Shown here one piece after another: positions 17,421 to 24,313 of a stretch of 64,000 nt of DNA (positions are counted from its first letter, which is position 1; every line of letters begins with the position of its first letter). The notes under the pieces were generated by a model. That model made no database searches and was not told where the DNA came from. It saw only the letters and a list, made by a program, of their open reading frames with translations. The position numbers and the translations under genes are program-made. Source of the stretch: Bacteroidota bacterium (GTDB lineage Bacteria > Bacteroidota > Bacteroidia > Chitinophagales > Chitinophagaceae); the NCBI GenBank assembly GCA_026391455.1, contig JAPLEH010000061.1, positions 35,810 through 99,809 on the forward strand, in the 5' to 3' direction.

Positions 17421-17522
17421 GTGCGTGCTACGGAGCGAAATGCAAGTTGTCTAATGATTTCGTCTAGCGATTATAGATTCTTTATTTATTCCTTCTGACA
17501 ATGAATGATTTCTCCGTTATTT

Positions 17523-17567
17523 CCCAGCGTCCCTTCTGCACACAGGGCTGGGAGAGGAGACGCCGGG
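17523..17567. repeat. GCGTC-core hairpin element, copy 2
   Basis: CCCAGCGTC (17523-17531) pairs with GACGCCGGG (17559-17567) at 8 of 9 positions; an inner CCCAGC/GCTGGG pairing is an alternative. The element ends ten bases before the point where homology to the intact DUF922-like gene begins, so it marks the junction of a truncated cassette. It resembles the element at 19154-19200 both as DNA and when translated. Confidence 0.55.
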
Positions 17568-17576
17568 CAGGAAAAA

Positions 17577-17828
17577 CAGGGACACTTTGATATAGGTGAA
17601 GTTGTTGCAAGGCAATTAAGAAAGGCAATTCTGGAAAGAAAAAGTAAAATCAATAAGAATAATGTTTATATAATAGATTCTCTTTATTATGCTTTTGGGA
17701 CTAAGCTTAAGAATTTACAAAGTGATTATGATAAGTGGACCACAATTCCTGTGAGAGATCGAGAGCAACAAGTAATTTGGAACAGAAAAATATCATTGCA
17801 GTTAGATTCTTTGTCGAATTATAGATGA
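17577..17828 (+). pseudogene. 5'-truncated DUF922-like zincin fragment
   Basis: From 17577 the frame reads QGHFDIGEVVARQLRKAI and continues to RKISLQLDSL. This matches residues 97-180 of the intact gene at 18252 (QGHFDIGEIFARRLRKAI ... KIKKSLDSLKAF). The N-terminal half is missing, including the signal, the conserved W-DF region and the first His and Glu of the HExxH motif; residues EK replace HE. An open frame extends upstream to 17505, but that part is the GCGTC hairpin element and not homologous protein. It is a remnant left by recombination between related cassettes. Confidence 0.7.
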
Positions 17829-18041
17829 AGCGAGTTTGAAGACAGAAGTTGGAAGAAAAAAATCAAGACAAGCAATTGATGTTAGCTAAAGAAGTATTGT
17901 GTTATTAAAATGAGTGGAGTGATTTTCCCTTCTCGGTGTTTTTATTCAGGAAACTATTTGAATCCGATGGAGGGTAGCCTGGCTATCAATCATCTGATTC
18001 CATAGCAGAGAGTCTTAGGTATTTTTTTGCTCATTGAGAAA

Positions 18042-18119
18042 ATGGTGAGTAAGGAAACAATAAAAACAAGACGCAATAGACGAAAACTTAGTAAAGAAAC
18101 CATTGCTGAACTTCTCTAG
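18042..18119 (+). pseudogene. Possible remnant of an XRE-type regulator
   Basis: A 25-codon frame from the ATG at 18042 encodes TRRNRRKLSKETIAELL and then stops. The pattern resembles the first helices of a Cro/C1-type DNA-binding domain. Downstream bases do not continue a clean frame, so it would be a truncated or decayed regulator. The remainder of 17829-18251 shows no gene. Confidence 0.3.
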
Positions 18120-18251
18120 GAATAAGATGGCAGGGCAAATCAGTACTGGCAATTATGAATATCGAATCCGGAAGTTTCAATAAAGGCAGACCCGGAACAG
18201 GAAGCATACGCACATTGTGATTTGTCTATTATCCGTCAAATGTAATTGTTT

Positions 18252-18833
18252 ATGAAAATAATCTATTGTTTGCCTGTTATTTTTACTGCTTTTCAGTTTA
18301 GCTTTCTGAATTCTTGTAACAATCATACCAACAACATTGAGTGGTCTGAAAATAGAAAGTTAAATTGGGATGACTTTAAGGGTGATTATTCCATTTCGGA
18401 ATCATCGGCAGCAGAGGTTGCAATCAATCTTAAATTATTTTATGTTTTTGATGGATCACTAAAGTATGACGTTGTTTGCTACATGATTAAAAATCAGTCA
18501 TGGACAGAAGAGAGATCTGATTATGCTTTAAATCATGAACAAGGGCATTTTGATATAGGTGAAATTTTTGCGAGAAGACTTAGAAAAGCAATTCATGAAA
18601 AATCGAGATTTACCAGTTATTCAAACGTGAGAAAATTAGACTCGCTTGAATTAATGTACCATAAGTTGTTACAGAAAGAGGAAGAAACTTATGACCTAGA
18701 AACTACAAAGCCATTCAGAAATCAGGCTAGCCAAAAAATGTGGGATCAAAAAATTAAAAAGTCACTTGACTCTCTAAAAGCCTTCACACGGAATCCAGAT
18801 GTAAAACTGCATTGGAAGAGGAAATTAAGATGA
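18252..18833 (+). CDS. DUF922-like lipoprotein with HExxH zincin motif
   Basis: The protein has 193 residues from the ATG at 18252; a TTG at 18246 is less likely. The N-terminal hydrophobic stretch ends LNSC, with Cys22 as a plausible lipidation site. WSENRKLNWDDFKG and later YALNHEQGHFDIGEIFARRL are the hallmarks of the DUF922 family of predicted secreted zinc proteases. H95-E96-x-x-H99 forms an HExxH motif. The C-terminal half is Lys-rich and helical. A decapitated paralogue lies 420 bases upstream (17577-17828). Among toxin cassettes it may be an effector or accessory protein; substrate and role are unknown. Confidence 0.65.
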   Translation: MKIIYCLPVIFTAFQFSFLNSCNNHTNNIEWSENRKLNWDDFKGDYSISESSAAEVAINLKLFYVFDGSLKYDVVCYMIKNQSWTEERSDYALNHEQGHFDIGEIFARRLRKAIHEKSRFTSYSNVRKLDSLELMYHKLLQKEEETYDLETTKPFRNQASQKMWDQKIKKSLDSLKAFTRNPDVKLHWKRKLR

Positions 18834-19217
18834 AGTATTTCTTTTTGCAACAAAAGGTTTTTTTCATTTACGTCGGATTTCTTACCCTGACTTTTTCAGA
18901 AGGTATTTCAAAAAGTGTGTCAGTTTGAAGTTTAGTAACCTTTTCCTGACCGTCGACCTACTTCTCAAACATTTCCATCTAGCGTCTGACCTCCCGACTC
19001 CGGCAAAGAGGCCACCCCCGATCGGTATTAGATTAGCGTGCTAAGAAACGAGAATATAAGCCGCCAGATATTAACTTTGGCCCGTACCAGTATACCTTAT
19101 AATTGCGATCTTTATAATATAATAGTTAGGCGTTATAACTGTTGCCAATATATGCCCAGCGTCTCTGCCGCGCGCAAGACCGGTATAGGAGACACAGGGC
19201 GGAATAAAACTCGAGCT
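18834..19217. other. Intergenic region carrying degenerate cassette-border sequence
   Basis: No gene was found. Bases 18944-18980 resemble 15969-16005 (shared blocks such as CAAACATTTC), which is the border just before the orphan toxin tip. Bases 18970-18990 resemble 17366-17390. The third GCGTC hairpin (19154-19200) closes the region, directly upstream of the next lipoprotein. Confidence 0.5.
19154..19200. repeat. GCGTC-core hairpin element, copy 3
   Basis: GCCCAGCGTCTC (19154-19165) pairs with GAGACACAGGGC (19189-19200) at 11 of 12 positions if one G-U pair is counted. It is related to copy 2: both translate to PSV...GxGDxG in the same frame. It sits 18 bases before the ATG of the lipoprotein at 19218. 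Confidence 0.55.
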
Positions 19218-19904
19218 ATGAAAAAAGCAATCCTATTTTTTCTATTACTCACCTGCATTGAATCTTGCATGACTTCTGAAAATCCCATTGATCGAATTAA
19301 TAAAAAATTGAAGATTAATGATACGGGAGCGTTACGAAAGGATATTCCTGCGGCCTATAACGATTCCAGTGCTTCCTGGCAGTATGTAAGGAGGGAAACA
19401 AGCAGGGTTCGATTACAATCAATAGAGAATGGCAATGATTGGCCCGAAATAAGGATTTGGGAGGATTATGACTGGGGCAGAATGGTTTTTGTCATCCGGT
19501 ACAAAGATGGCACCTGGAAAGCGGAAGATTATATTTATCGAATGCTTGCCAGTCCTGCTGGCAGCGAAGATGATGTTGATCTGATCGTTGTGGATACAGT
19601 CCGTCTTGGGAAGCCAAAAGCCGGATGGAACAAGTTTATGAATAAGCTGATTGATAAAGGAATCCTGGAGCTTAGGGATAAATTGTCTATCCCTGGATAT
19701 TATGTAGAAAGCGAATTCTCATATATAGCGGTTGAAGTAGCGGCAAAAAATTACTACAGGTATTATTCATTGCCCAATGCGAGAGAAATTACCACTCAAG
19801 TAAAAGAAGACAAGGCTATGTTAGAAATTCTTGAATTAATAGCGCATGAATTTCCCGATATAACATCTGCGATTGACAAGTATTCAAAAGCGGGTTTAAA
19901 TTAG
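19218..19904 (+). CDS. Lipoprotein of unknown function
   Basis: The protein has 228 residues. The frame is open from 19038, but the upstream 60 codons include the GCGTC hairpin element, so I chose the ATG at 19218. That gives MKKAILFFLLLTCIESC with a lipobox-like IESC. The mature part contains two Trp-rich strands (WPEIRIWEDYDWG, DGTWKAEDYIY) and a helical C-terminus. No family is recognised. It is the last gene of the accessory region, preceded by the same type of hairpin found at other cassette junctions, and may be an orphan immunity lipoprotein. Confidence 0.55.
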   Translation: MKKAILFFLLLTCIESCMTSENPIDRINKKLKINDTGALRKDIPAAYNDSSASWQYVRRETSRVRLQSIENGNDWPEIRIWEDYDWGRMVFVIRYKDGTWKAEDYIYRMLASPAGSEDDVDLIVVDTVRLGKPKAGWNKFMNKLIDKGILELRDKLSIPGYYVESEFSYIAVEVAAKNYYRYYSLPNAREITTQVKEDKAMLEILELIAHEFPDITSAIDKYSKAGLN

Positions 19905-20212
19905 TGAACGAAATGGCTGTATGCTCTTTCTGACTTTTACTTTTTTCAACAGGTAATTCGCTACCGCACCACCTTCAGCAGTTTAACAATATCCTTCCTC
20001 CCCCTATGGCTCATTCGTTTACCGGCCAAAAAGGGTAAAGCAAACTGACCTCAGGGGCTCATTGTATAAAGGCTTGTATTTCAAAGCAAAGTAGCGCTAC
20101 GTACCTACGCTCCCGCCAACTACGTACCCCGAAGAAACTTTGCAGCTTTTACAAAAAAAGAGTACTTTTACGTTATCACGTTCCCATTTAGAACAGGCTC
20201 AAACCAATAACT
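19905..20212. other. 308-base intergenic boundary between accessory and core regions
   Basis: No gene was seen. The region contains a perfect 10-bp palindrome GTAGCGCTAC near 20091. Composition changes here from the AT-rich cassettes to the GC-richer genes that follow. Confidence 0.45.
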
Positions 20213-20869
20213 ATGACTGCTCAGGATATAAAAGTAGCAATTGCAGATGATCATAAAATCTTCAGAGACGGGATACGTATGGCCCTGAAGGATAAAGAAT
20301 TCCTCAAAATCATTTGGGAAGCCGAAGACGGCAAAGACCTGCAGCATAAACTCAAACTCAAATTGCCCGATGTAATTCTGATGGATATCCGTATGCCCGA
20401 AGTAGACGGTATCAACGCCATCAGTCTGATCCGAAAAGAATACGAAGCCCTCAAGATCATCATCCTCACCATGTACGACGACCAGGAAATGATCACCAAA
20501 ATGATGGAAATGGGCGCCAACGCCTACCTCACCAAAACCACCGATCCCGAAGAGATTTACCAGGCCATACTTACCTGCGTAAACGAAGATTTCTATTTCA
20601 ACGACCTCGTGAATAAAGCAGTTTTGCTGAAACTGCAGCATAAAAAAACGGTCCGCCAGTTTTACCCCAACCCGGTAAAATTCTCTGAAAAAGAACTCAA
20701 GATCCTCCGCCTCATCGCCGATGATAAAACCACGGAAGATATTTCCAAAGAAGTATTTCTGAGCCCGCGTACCATCGAGACCATCCGGCAGAATATGAAA
20801 CAGAAAGTAGGGGCCAAAACCATTGCCGGTCTCGTGATGTATGCCACCCGCAATAAATTGCTCGAATAA
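20213..20869 (+). CDS. NarL/FixJ-type response regulator
   Basis: The protein has 218 residues. The receiver domain spans about 6-122, with acidic residues D12 and D13, phospho-acceptor D58 in LPDVILMDIRMP, and the conserved Lys in YLTK. A LuxR-type helix-turn-helix lies at about 150-215 (FSEKELKILRLIADDKTTEDIS, then LSPRTIETIRQNM). It should act as a phosphorylation-controlled DNA-binding regulator in the cytoplasm. No histidine kinase gene is adjacent. A close paralogue is at 22644, with the same VAIADDH and AGLVMYA motifs. The next gene, a methyltransferase, starts 81 bases downstream on the same strand. Confidence 0.9.
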   Translation: MTAQDIKVAIADDHKIFRDGIRMALKDKEFLKIIWEAEDGKDLQHKLKLKLPDVILMDIRMPEVDGINAISLIRKEYEALKIIILTMYDDQEMITKMMEMGANAYLTKTTDPEEIYQAILTCVNEDFYFNDLVNKAVLLKLQHKKTVRQFYPNPVKFSEKELKILRLIADDKTTEDISKEVFLSPRTIETIRQNMKQKVGAKTIAGLVMYATRNKLLE

Positions 20870-20950
20870 ACAAGACCTTTTATTGCAGGAGCCTATCAAC
20901 AACGGATACTGATCACCGATACATATTCATTCACCCGCTATTGTACCCCC

Positions 20951-21697
20951 ATGTCTAATATCAACGACAGCTATTTCGACGGCTATTATAAAGATATCTG
21001 GAAGACCATTATACCCGCCGAACTTACCGGGAAAGAAACGGATTTCATGATTCCCTACTTTCAGTTATCAGAAAGCAGTCGCGTACTCGACCTCATGTGC
21101 GGATACGGACGACATACCCTGGCCCTGGCCCGCAAAGGCATATCCGTTACGGCGGTGGACAATCTCCATGATTATACCAAAGAAATAAAGGCCGCCGTTG
21201 AAACCGAACAACTACCCGTCACCGTTTCCACCCAGCATGTACTGGACTTTACAAGCACCGAACCATTCGACCTCGCCCTGTGCATGGGCAATAGCCTTAA
21301 TTTTTTCAATGCGGATGATACACTCACGATACTAAAAAATATTTCCGCCTGCCTCAAACCCGGCGGACAGGTATTAATTAATACCTGGTCCATTGCAGAA
21401 ATTGCTATTCCCACCTTCAAACCCAAAAGCTGGAGCGAGATCAACGGCATGAAATTCCTCACCAGCAGCCAATACCTTTTTCAACCGGCCCGGATCGTGA
21501 CCGAACATATCATCATCGCACCCGATGGCTCCACCGAAACCAAAACCGGGATTGACTATATCCTCTCCCTCAATGAAATGGAATCCCTCTTCCACGCTGC
21601 CGGCCTTTCCCTGAAAGAAGTATACAGCATCCCCGGACGCAAAAAATTCACGATTGGTGAACCGAGAGCCTACCTCGTGGGGGAGAAGGTTGCATAG
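20951..21697 (+). CDS. Class I SAM-dependent methyltransferase
   Basis: The protein has 248 residues. VLDLMCGYGRHTLALARKG near residue 40 is the SAM-binding motif I, followed by VTAVDN (motif II acidic end) and a CLKPGGQVLINTW segment (motif III). It is a cytoplasmic methyltransferase of the methyltransf_25/11 type; the substrate cannot be told. The last three codons and the stop lie inside the first unit of a 9-bp repeat array (from 21688), so the array has either expanded from or invaded the 3' end of this gene. Confidence 0.85.
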   Translation: MSNINDSYFDGYYKDIWKTIIPAELTGKETDFMIPYFQLSESSRVLDLMCGYGRHTLALARKGISVTAVDNLHDYTKEIKAAVETEQLPVTVSTQHVLDFTSTEPFDLALCMGNSLNFFNADDTLTILKNISACLKPGGQVLINTWSIAEIAIPTFKPKSWSEINGMKFLTSSQYLFQPARIVTEHIIIAPDGSTETKTGIDYILSLNEMESLFHAAGLSLKEVYSIPGRKKFTIGEPRAYLVGEKVA

Positions 21698-21786
21698 GTT
21701 GCATAGGTTACATAGGTTTCATAGGTTGCATAGGTTTCATAGGTTCAAGAGGTTCAACAGGTTCAAGAGGTTGAATAAGTTGAATA
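21688..21786. repeat. Tandem 9-bp repeat array, 11 units
   Basis: Eleven consecutive 9-base units of the type GGTTNCATA, drifting to GGTTCAAGA and then GGTTGAATA, run without a break in phase. The first unit contains the stop codon of the methyltransferase. The same unit family recurs at 30306-30377. There are no spacers, so it is not a CRISPR array. Confidence 0.85.
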
Positions 21787-21790
21787 CAGT

Positions 21791-22060
21791 TAGCGGTTGC
21801 TGGCTGTTCAAAGCTCGCTACTCGCAGCAGGTTAGCTGGCTGTTTAATACTTGAAGCTTATTGCTTGTGGCTTGCAGCTGGCTGTTGATCGCTTGCTGTT
21901 CAAAGCTCGCAACTCGCAGCTCGCTACTCGCAGCTGGTTAGCTGGCTGTTTAATACTTGAAGCTTATAGCTTGTGGCTTGCCGCTGGCTGTTGATTGCTG
22001 GCCGTTCAAAGCTCAAAGCTCGCGGCTCGCAGCTCATAGCTCGCAGCTCGTTGCTTTCAG
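21791..22060. repeat. AGCT-rich repeat block with 106-bp tandem duplication
   Basis: The block is made of variants of AGCTCGCAGCT, GCTGGCTGTT and TTGAAGCTTAT. A longer unit starts at 21817 (GCTACTCGCAGC) and repeats at 21923, offset 106 bases, with only a few mismatches over about 85 bases. Similar words in the same order follow the 9-mer array at 30468-30552. No coding frame is credible here. Confidence 0.8.
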
Positions 22061-22064
22061 CAAC

Positions 22065-22094
22065 GAAAAAACCCCGGCGTTATGAGGACCGGGG
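22065..22094 (-). terminator. Strong intrinsic terminator, minus strand
   Basis: CCCCGG (22072-22077) and CCGGGG (22089-22094) form a hairpin. Read on the minus strand it is followed by six T (22071-22066), a canonical terminator. The only minus-strand candidate it can serve is the 23-codon frame at 22127-22198. Confidence 0.75.
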
Positions 22095-22126
22095 CTGTTG
22101 ATGTTACTGTTATGAAAAGAGAAAGT

Positions 22127-22198
22127 TCAGACGATGTTGTGCTTCATAAGGACAGTGTTTAATGGTTTTTGGTTTTTGGGTTTTGATAGTTTTTTCAT
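22127..22198 (-). CDS. Possible 23-residue leader peptide or small protein
   Basis: On the minus strand an ATG at 22198 opens a frame encoding a Lys- and Pro-rich peptide that starts MKKLSKPKNQ and ends LMKHNIV, with its stop at 22127. A strong terminator follows 33 bases later. The layout of short peptide, spacer and GC-rich terminator is like an attenuator leader. However, no minus-strand gene lies downstream: the next sequence is repeat array and the 3' end of a plus-strand gene. It could be a stand-alone small transcript. Coding status is uncertain. Confidence 0.35.
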   Translation of the reverse strand: MKKLSKPKNQKPLNTVLMKHNIV

Positions 22199-22643
22199 AA
22201 GGGTTGGACTTAAAAAAACGGGACCATGTTCAAAAACTCATTCTTACTTTATGAGCAAAAGAGAAAGTTGATTGCCGGCGAAACGTTTATCCGGTATATA
22301 CCGGTTTGGTTTTTCTTTGGATAATTGGAAATTCTTTCTGGACGGTTTTGGACATTGGATGAGAGAGTCAACATTTCATCCGCGTCAATCAACTTTCTGA
22401 TACAAATGTATATCCACATTTAAATGTTAACAAGAGGGTAACTGCCCTATTTAAAACATTCGGTAAATACGCCTGCTATCGTAAATTTCCGTCAGGACGC
22501 TGGTAAATGTTCGAATGCCTCCTTGCTTGGTATATTCCGCAATTTTCAAATTAGGTACTTTCACTATGGTATATGTTGCAGGAATTTTCCATCTTGCACC
22601 TGCGAATAAACACTAAACCGATTTTTTACTAATAATCCTAAAG
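22199..22643. other. Intergenic region upstream of a response regulator
   Basis: No protein gene was found. On the minus strand it would be the promoter and leader of the possible small transcript ending at 22065. AAAGAGAAAGTTGATT near 22256 and its partial inverse AATCAACTTTCTGAT near 22385 give an inverted pair about 130 bases apart (GAAAGTTGATT versus AATCAACTTTC), suggesting a structured element. Confidence 0.4.
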
Positions 22644-23318
22644 ATGAAAAACCACGATTCCAACACCGTTATTAAAGTAGCGATTGCCGACGATCATGCG
22701 CTGTTCCGCACCGGCGTTAAAACTTCGCTGCAAAGCCGCAAAGACATCCAGATGGTTGCCGAAGCTGAAAATGGTATGCAGTTATTGAACCTGCTGCGTC
22801 ATATTCAACCTGACGTGGTTTTGCTCGATATACAGATGCCCATCATGGATGGACTGACCACACTTCCCGAGATCAAAAAACTGTATCCCAACGTAAAAGT
22901 GATCATGCTCTCCATGCACAACGATCATTCCGTGATCTCTAAAATGATGGAGATTGGCGCCAACTCTTATCTCACGAAAGAGTCAGGCTCCGAAATGATC
23001 TATGAAGCGGTGAAGCAGGTGTATGAAAATGATTTCTTCTTCAACGATCTTACCAATAAAGCATTACTGAGCGGTCTGCGTACCAAACGTACGGCTGAAT
23101 CATCCATGCCGCAGGATGTACAACTCACCGACAAGGAAGTGACCATTCTGAAACTGATGTGCGATGAGAAAAGCACCAAAGAGATCGCTGATATCGTTGA
23201 CCTCAGCCCCCGTACCGTAGAAGCGATCCGCGATAAACTCAAAACAAAGACCGGTACCAAATCCATGGCCGGTCTGGTAATGTACGCGGTGAAAGCCGGT
23301 TTGGTGGAACAGGCATAA
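22644..23318 (+). CDS. NarL/FixJ-type response regulator
   Basis: The protein has 224 residues. The receiver domain has acidic D16 and D17, phospho-acceptor D62 in PDVVLLDIQMP, and the Lys of YLTK. The C-terminal LuxR helix-turn-helix contains LTDKEVTILKLMCDEKSTKEIAD and LSPRTVEAIRDKL. It is a paralogue of the regulator at 20213 and likewise lacks a neighbouring kinase, so it probably answers to a kinase encoded elsewhere. A terminator at 23349-23382 ends its transcript. Confidence 0.9.
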   Translation: MKNHDSNTVIKVAIADDHALFRTGVKTSLQSRKDIQMVAEAENGMQLLNLLRHIQPDVVLLDIQMPIMDGLTTLPEIKKLYPNVKVIMLSMHNDHSVISKMMEIGANSYLTKESGSEMIYEAVKQVYENDFFFNDLTNKALLSGLRTKRTAESSMPQDVQLTDKEVTILKLMCDEKSTKEIADIVDLSPRTVEAIRDKLKTKTGTKSMAGLVMYAVKAGLVEQA

Positions 23319-23348
23319 TATACTACGAGAACCCCTTACATGTATATG

Positions 23349-23382
23349 GCCATCCTGCATTCGTTGCGGGGTGGCATTTTTT
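23349..23382 (+). terminator. Intrinsic terminator after the response regulator
   Basis: GCCATCCTGC (23349-23358) pairs with GCGGGGTGGC (23366-23375), including two G-U pairs, around a 7-base loop, and is followed by a T6 run. Confidence 0.7.
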
Positions 23383-23424
23383 ATGTGTACAAATGCCGGT
23401 TGCACCCACCTTCACGGCAATACC

Positions 23425-23432
23425 TACCTTTG
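23425..23432 (+). promoter_or_regulatory. Probable -7 box for the aminotransferase
   Basis: TACCTTTG fits the Bacteroidota -7 consensus TAnnTTTG, with a TTG at 23400-23402 about 22 bases upstream. Transcription would start a few bases before the ATG at 23445, giving a very short leader. This argues against the longer frame that opens at 23340. Confidence 0.5.
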
Positions 23433-23444
23433 CGCTTCATTGTA

Positions 23445-24296
23445 ATGTATGAACACATGGCTACCCTTTGTTTGAATGGTAAATTTCTTCCTGCCGATGA
23501 ACCGGTATTACTGGCCTCCAACAGAGGCTACCGCTATGGCGATGGCTTATTTGAAACCATGCGTATGATAAAGGGACAACTACCCTGGTGGGATGCACAT
23601 TGGGCCCGCCTGCAAAAAGGGCTTCAACTATTGCAATATGAATTACCGGGATTATTCAATGCCGAAAAATTGAAGCAGGATATTATTACGCTGTGCCGGA
23701 AAAACAAATGCGAACAACTGGCGCGCATACGCCTTTCTGTATTTCGCGGAAATGGCGGACTATACGATGGAGACCAAACTGCTCAATACCTGGTGGAATG
23801 CTGGCCATTGCCAGCATCACGTCTCCAATTGAATATAAACGGACTGGTGGTGGGGGTATATCCTCATTCCCGAAAAAGCTGCGACCTGTTTTCGCCACTC
23901 AAAACCGCCAACTTTCTTCCTTATACCATGGCAGCACAATTTGCCAAACAGGAAAAAATGAACGATTGCCTGGTGCTGAATAATTACGGAAGGATTGCTG
24001 ATTCCACGATTGCCAACTTGTTTATTATTAAAAACAACAACATCATCACCCCGGCACTCACCGAAGGCGGAGTAGAAGGTACCGCGCGGAATTACCTGCT
24101 GCGCGTTCTTCCCGAAGCGGGTTATTCCGTACAGGAAGGGGTGGTTACGCCCGATGATCTGTTGCAGGCGGAGGAAGTGTTTCTCACCAATGCCATTCAC
24201 GGTATCCGTTGGGTGGGACGCTACGGCGACCGTCATTATACCAATACAATGGTCAGTGAAATTTATGCCCGTTTCTTTCAAACTATTCCGGGCTGA
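23445..24296 (+). CDS. Class IV aminotransferase (PLP-dependent)
   Basis: The protein has 283 residues from the ATG at 23445; the ATG at 23457 is an alternative four codons later. NRGYRYGDGLFETMR near residue 30 is the class IV opening motif. SPLKTANFLPYTMAA carries the likely PLP Lys. GRIADSTIANLF matches the family signature, with Asp in place of the usual Glu. GTARNYLL and EEVFLTNAIHGI complete the fold. Substrate choice among branched-chain, D-amino acid and aminodeoxychorismate activities cannot be settled from sequence. The photolyase gene follows 17 bases downstream, so the two may form an operon. Confidence 0.8.
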   Translation: MYEHMATLCLNGKFLPADEPVLLASNRGYRYGDGLFETMRMIKGQLPWWDAHWARLQKGLQLLQYELPGLFNAEKLKQDIITLCRKNKCEQLARIRLSVFRGNGGLYDGDQTAQYLVECWPLPASRLQLNINGLVVGVYPHSRKSCDLFSPLKTANFLPYTMAAQFAKQEKMNDCLVLNNYGRIADSTIANLFIIKNNNIITPALTEGGVEGTARNYLLRVLPEAGYSVQEGVVTPDDLLQAEEVFLTNAIHGIRWVGRYGDRHYTNTMVSEIYARFFQTIPG

Positions 24297-24313
24297 AATT
24301 GTTTTAACAACCC

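Noticed and set aside
20168..20902. Long minus-strand frame of 244 codons
   Set aside because: It is antisense to a clear response regulator and rich in Phe/Gly/His in a mirror pattern of the real gene.
21654..21854. Plus-strand frame encoding His-Arg-Leu/Phe repeats
   Set aside because: It is only the 9-bp repeat array read in another frame; it overlaps the methyltransferase end and has no start context.
21688..22060. CRISPR array
   Set aside because: Units are 9 bases and directly adjacent, with no unique spacers, no longer conserved repeat and no cas genes.
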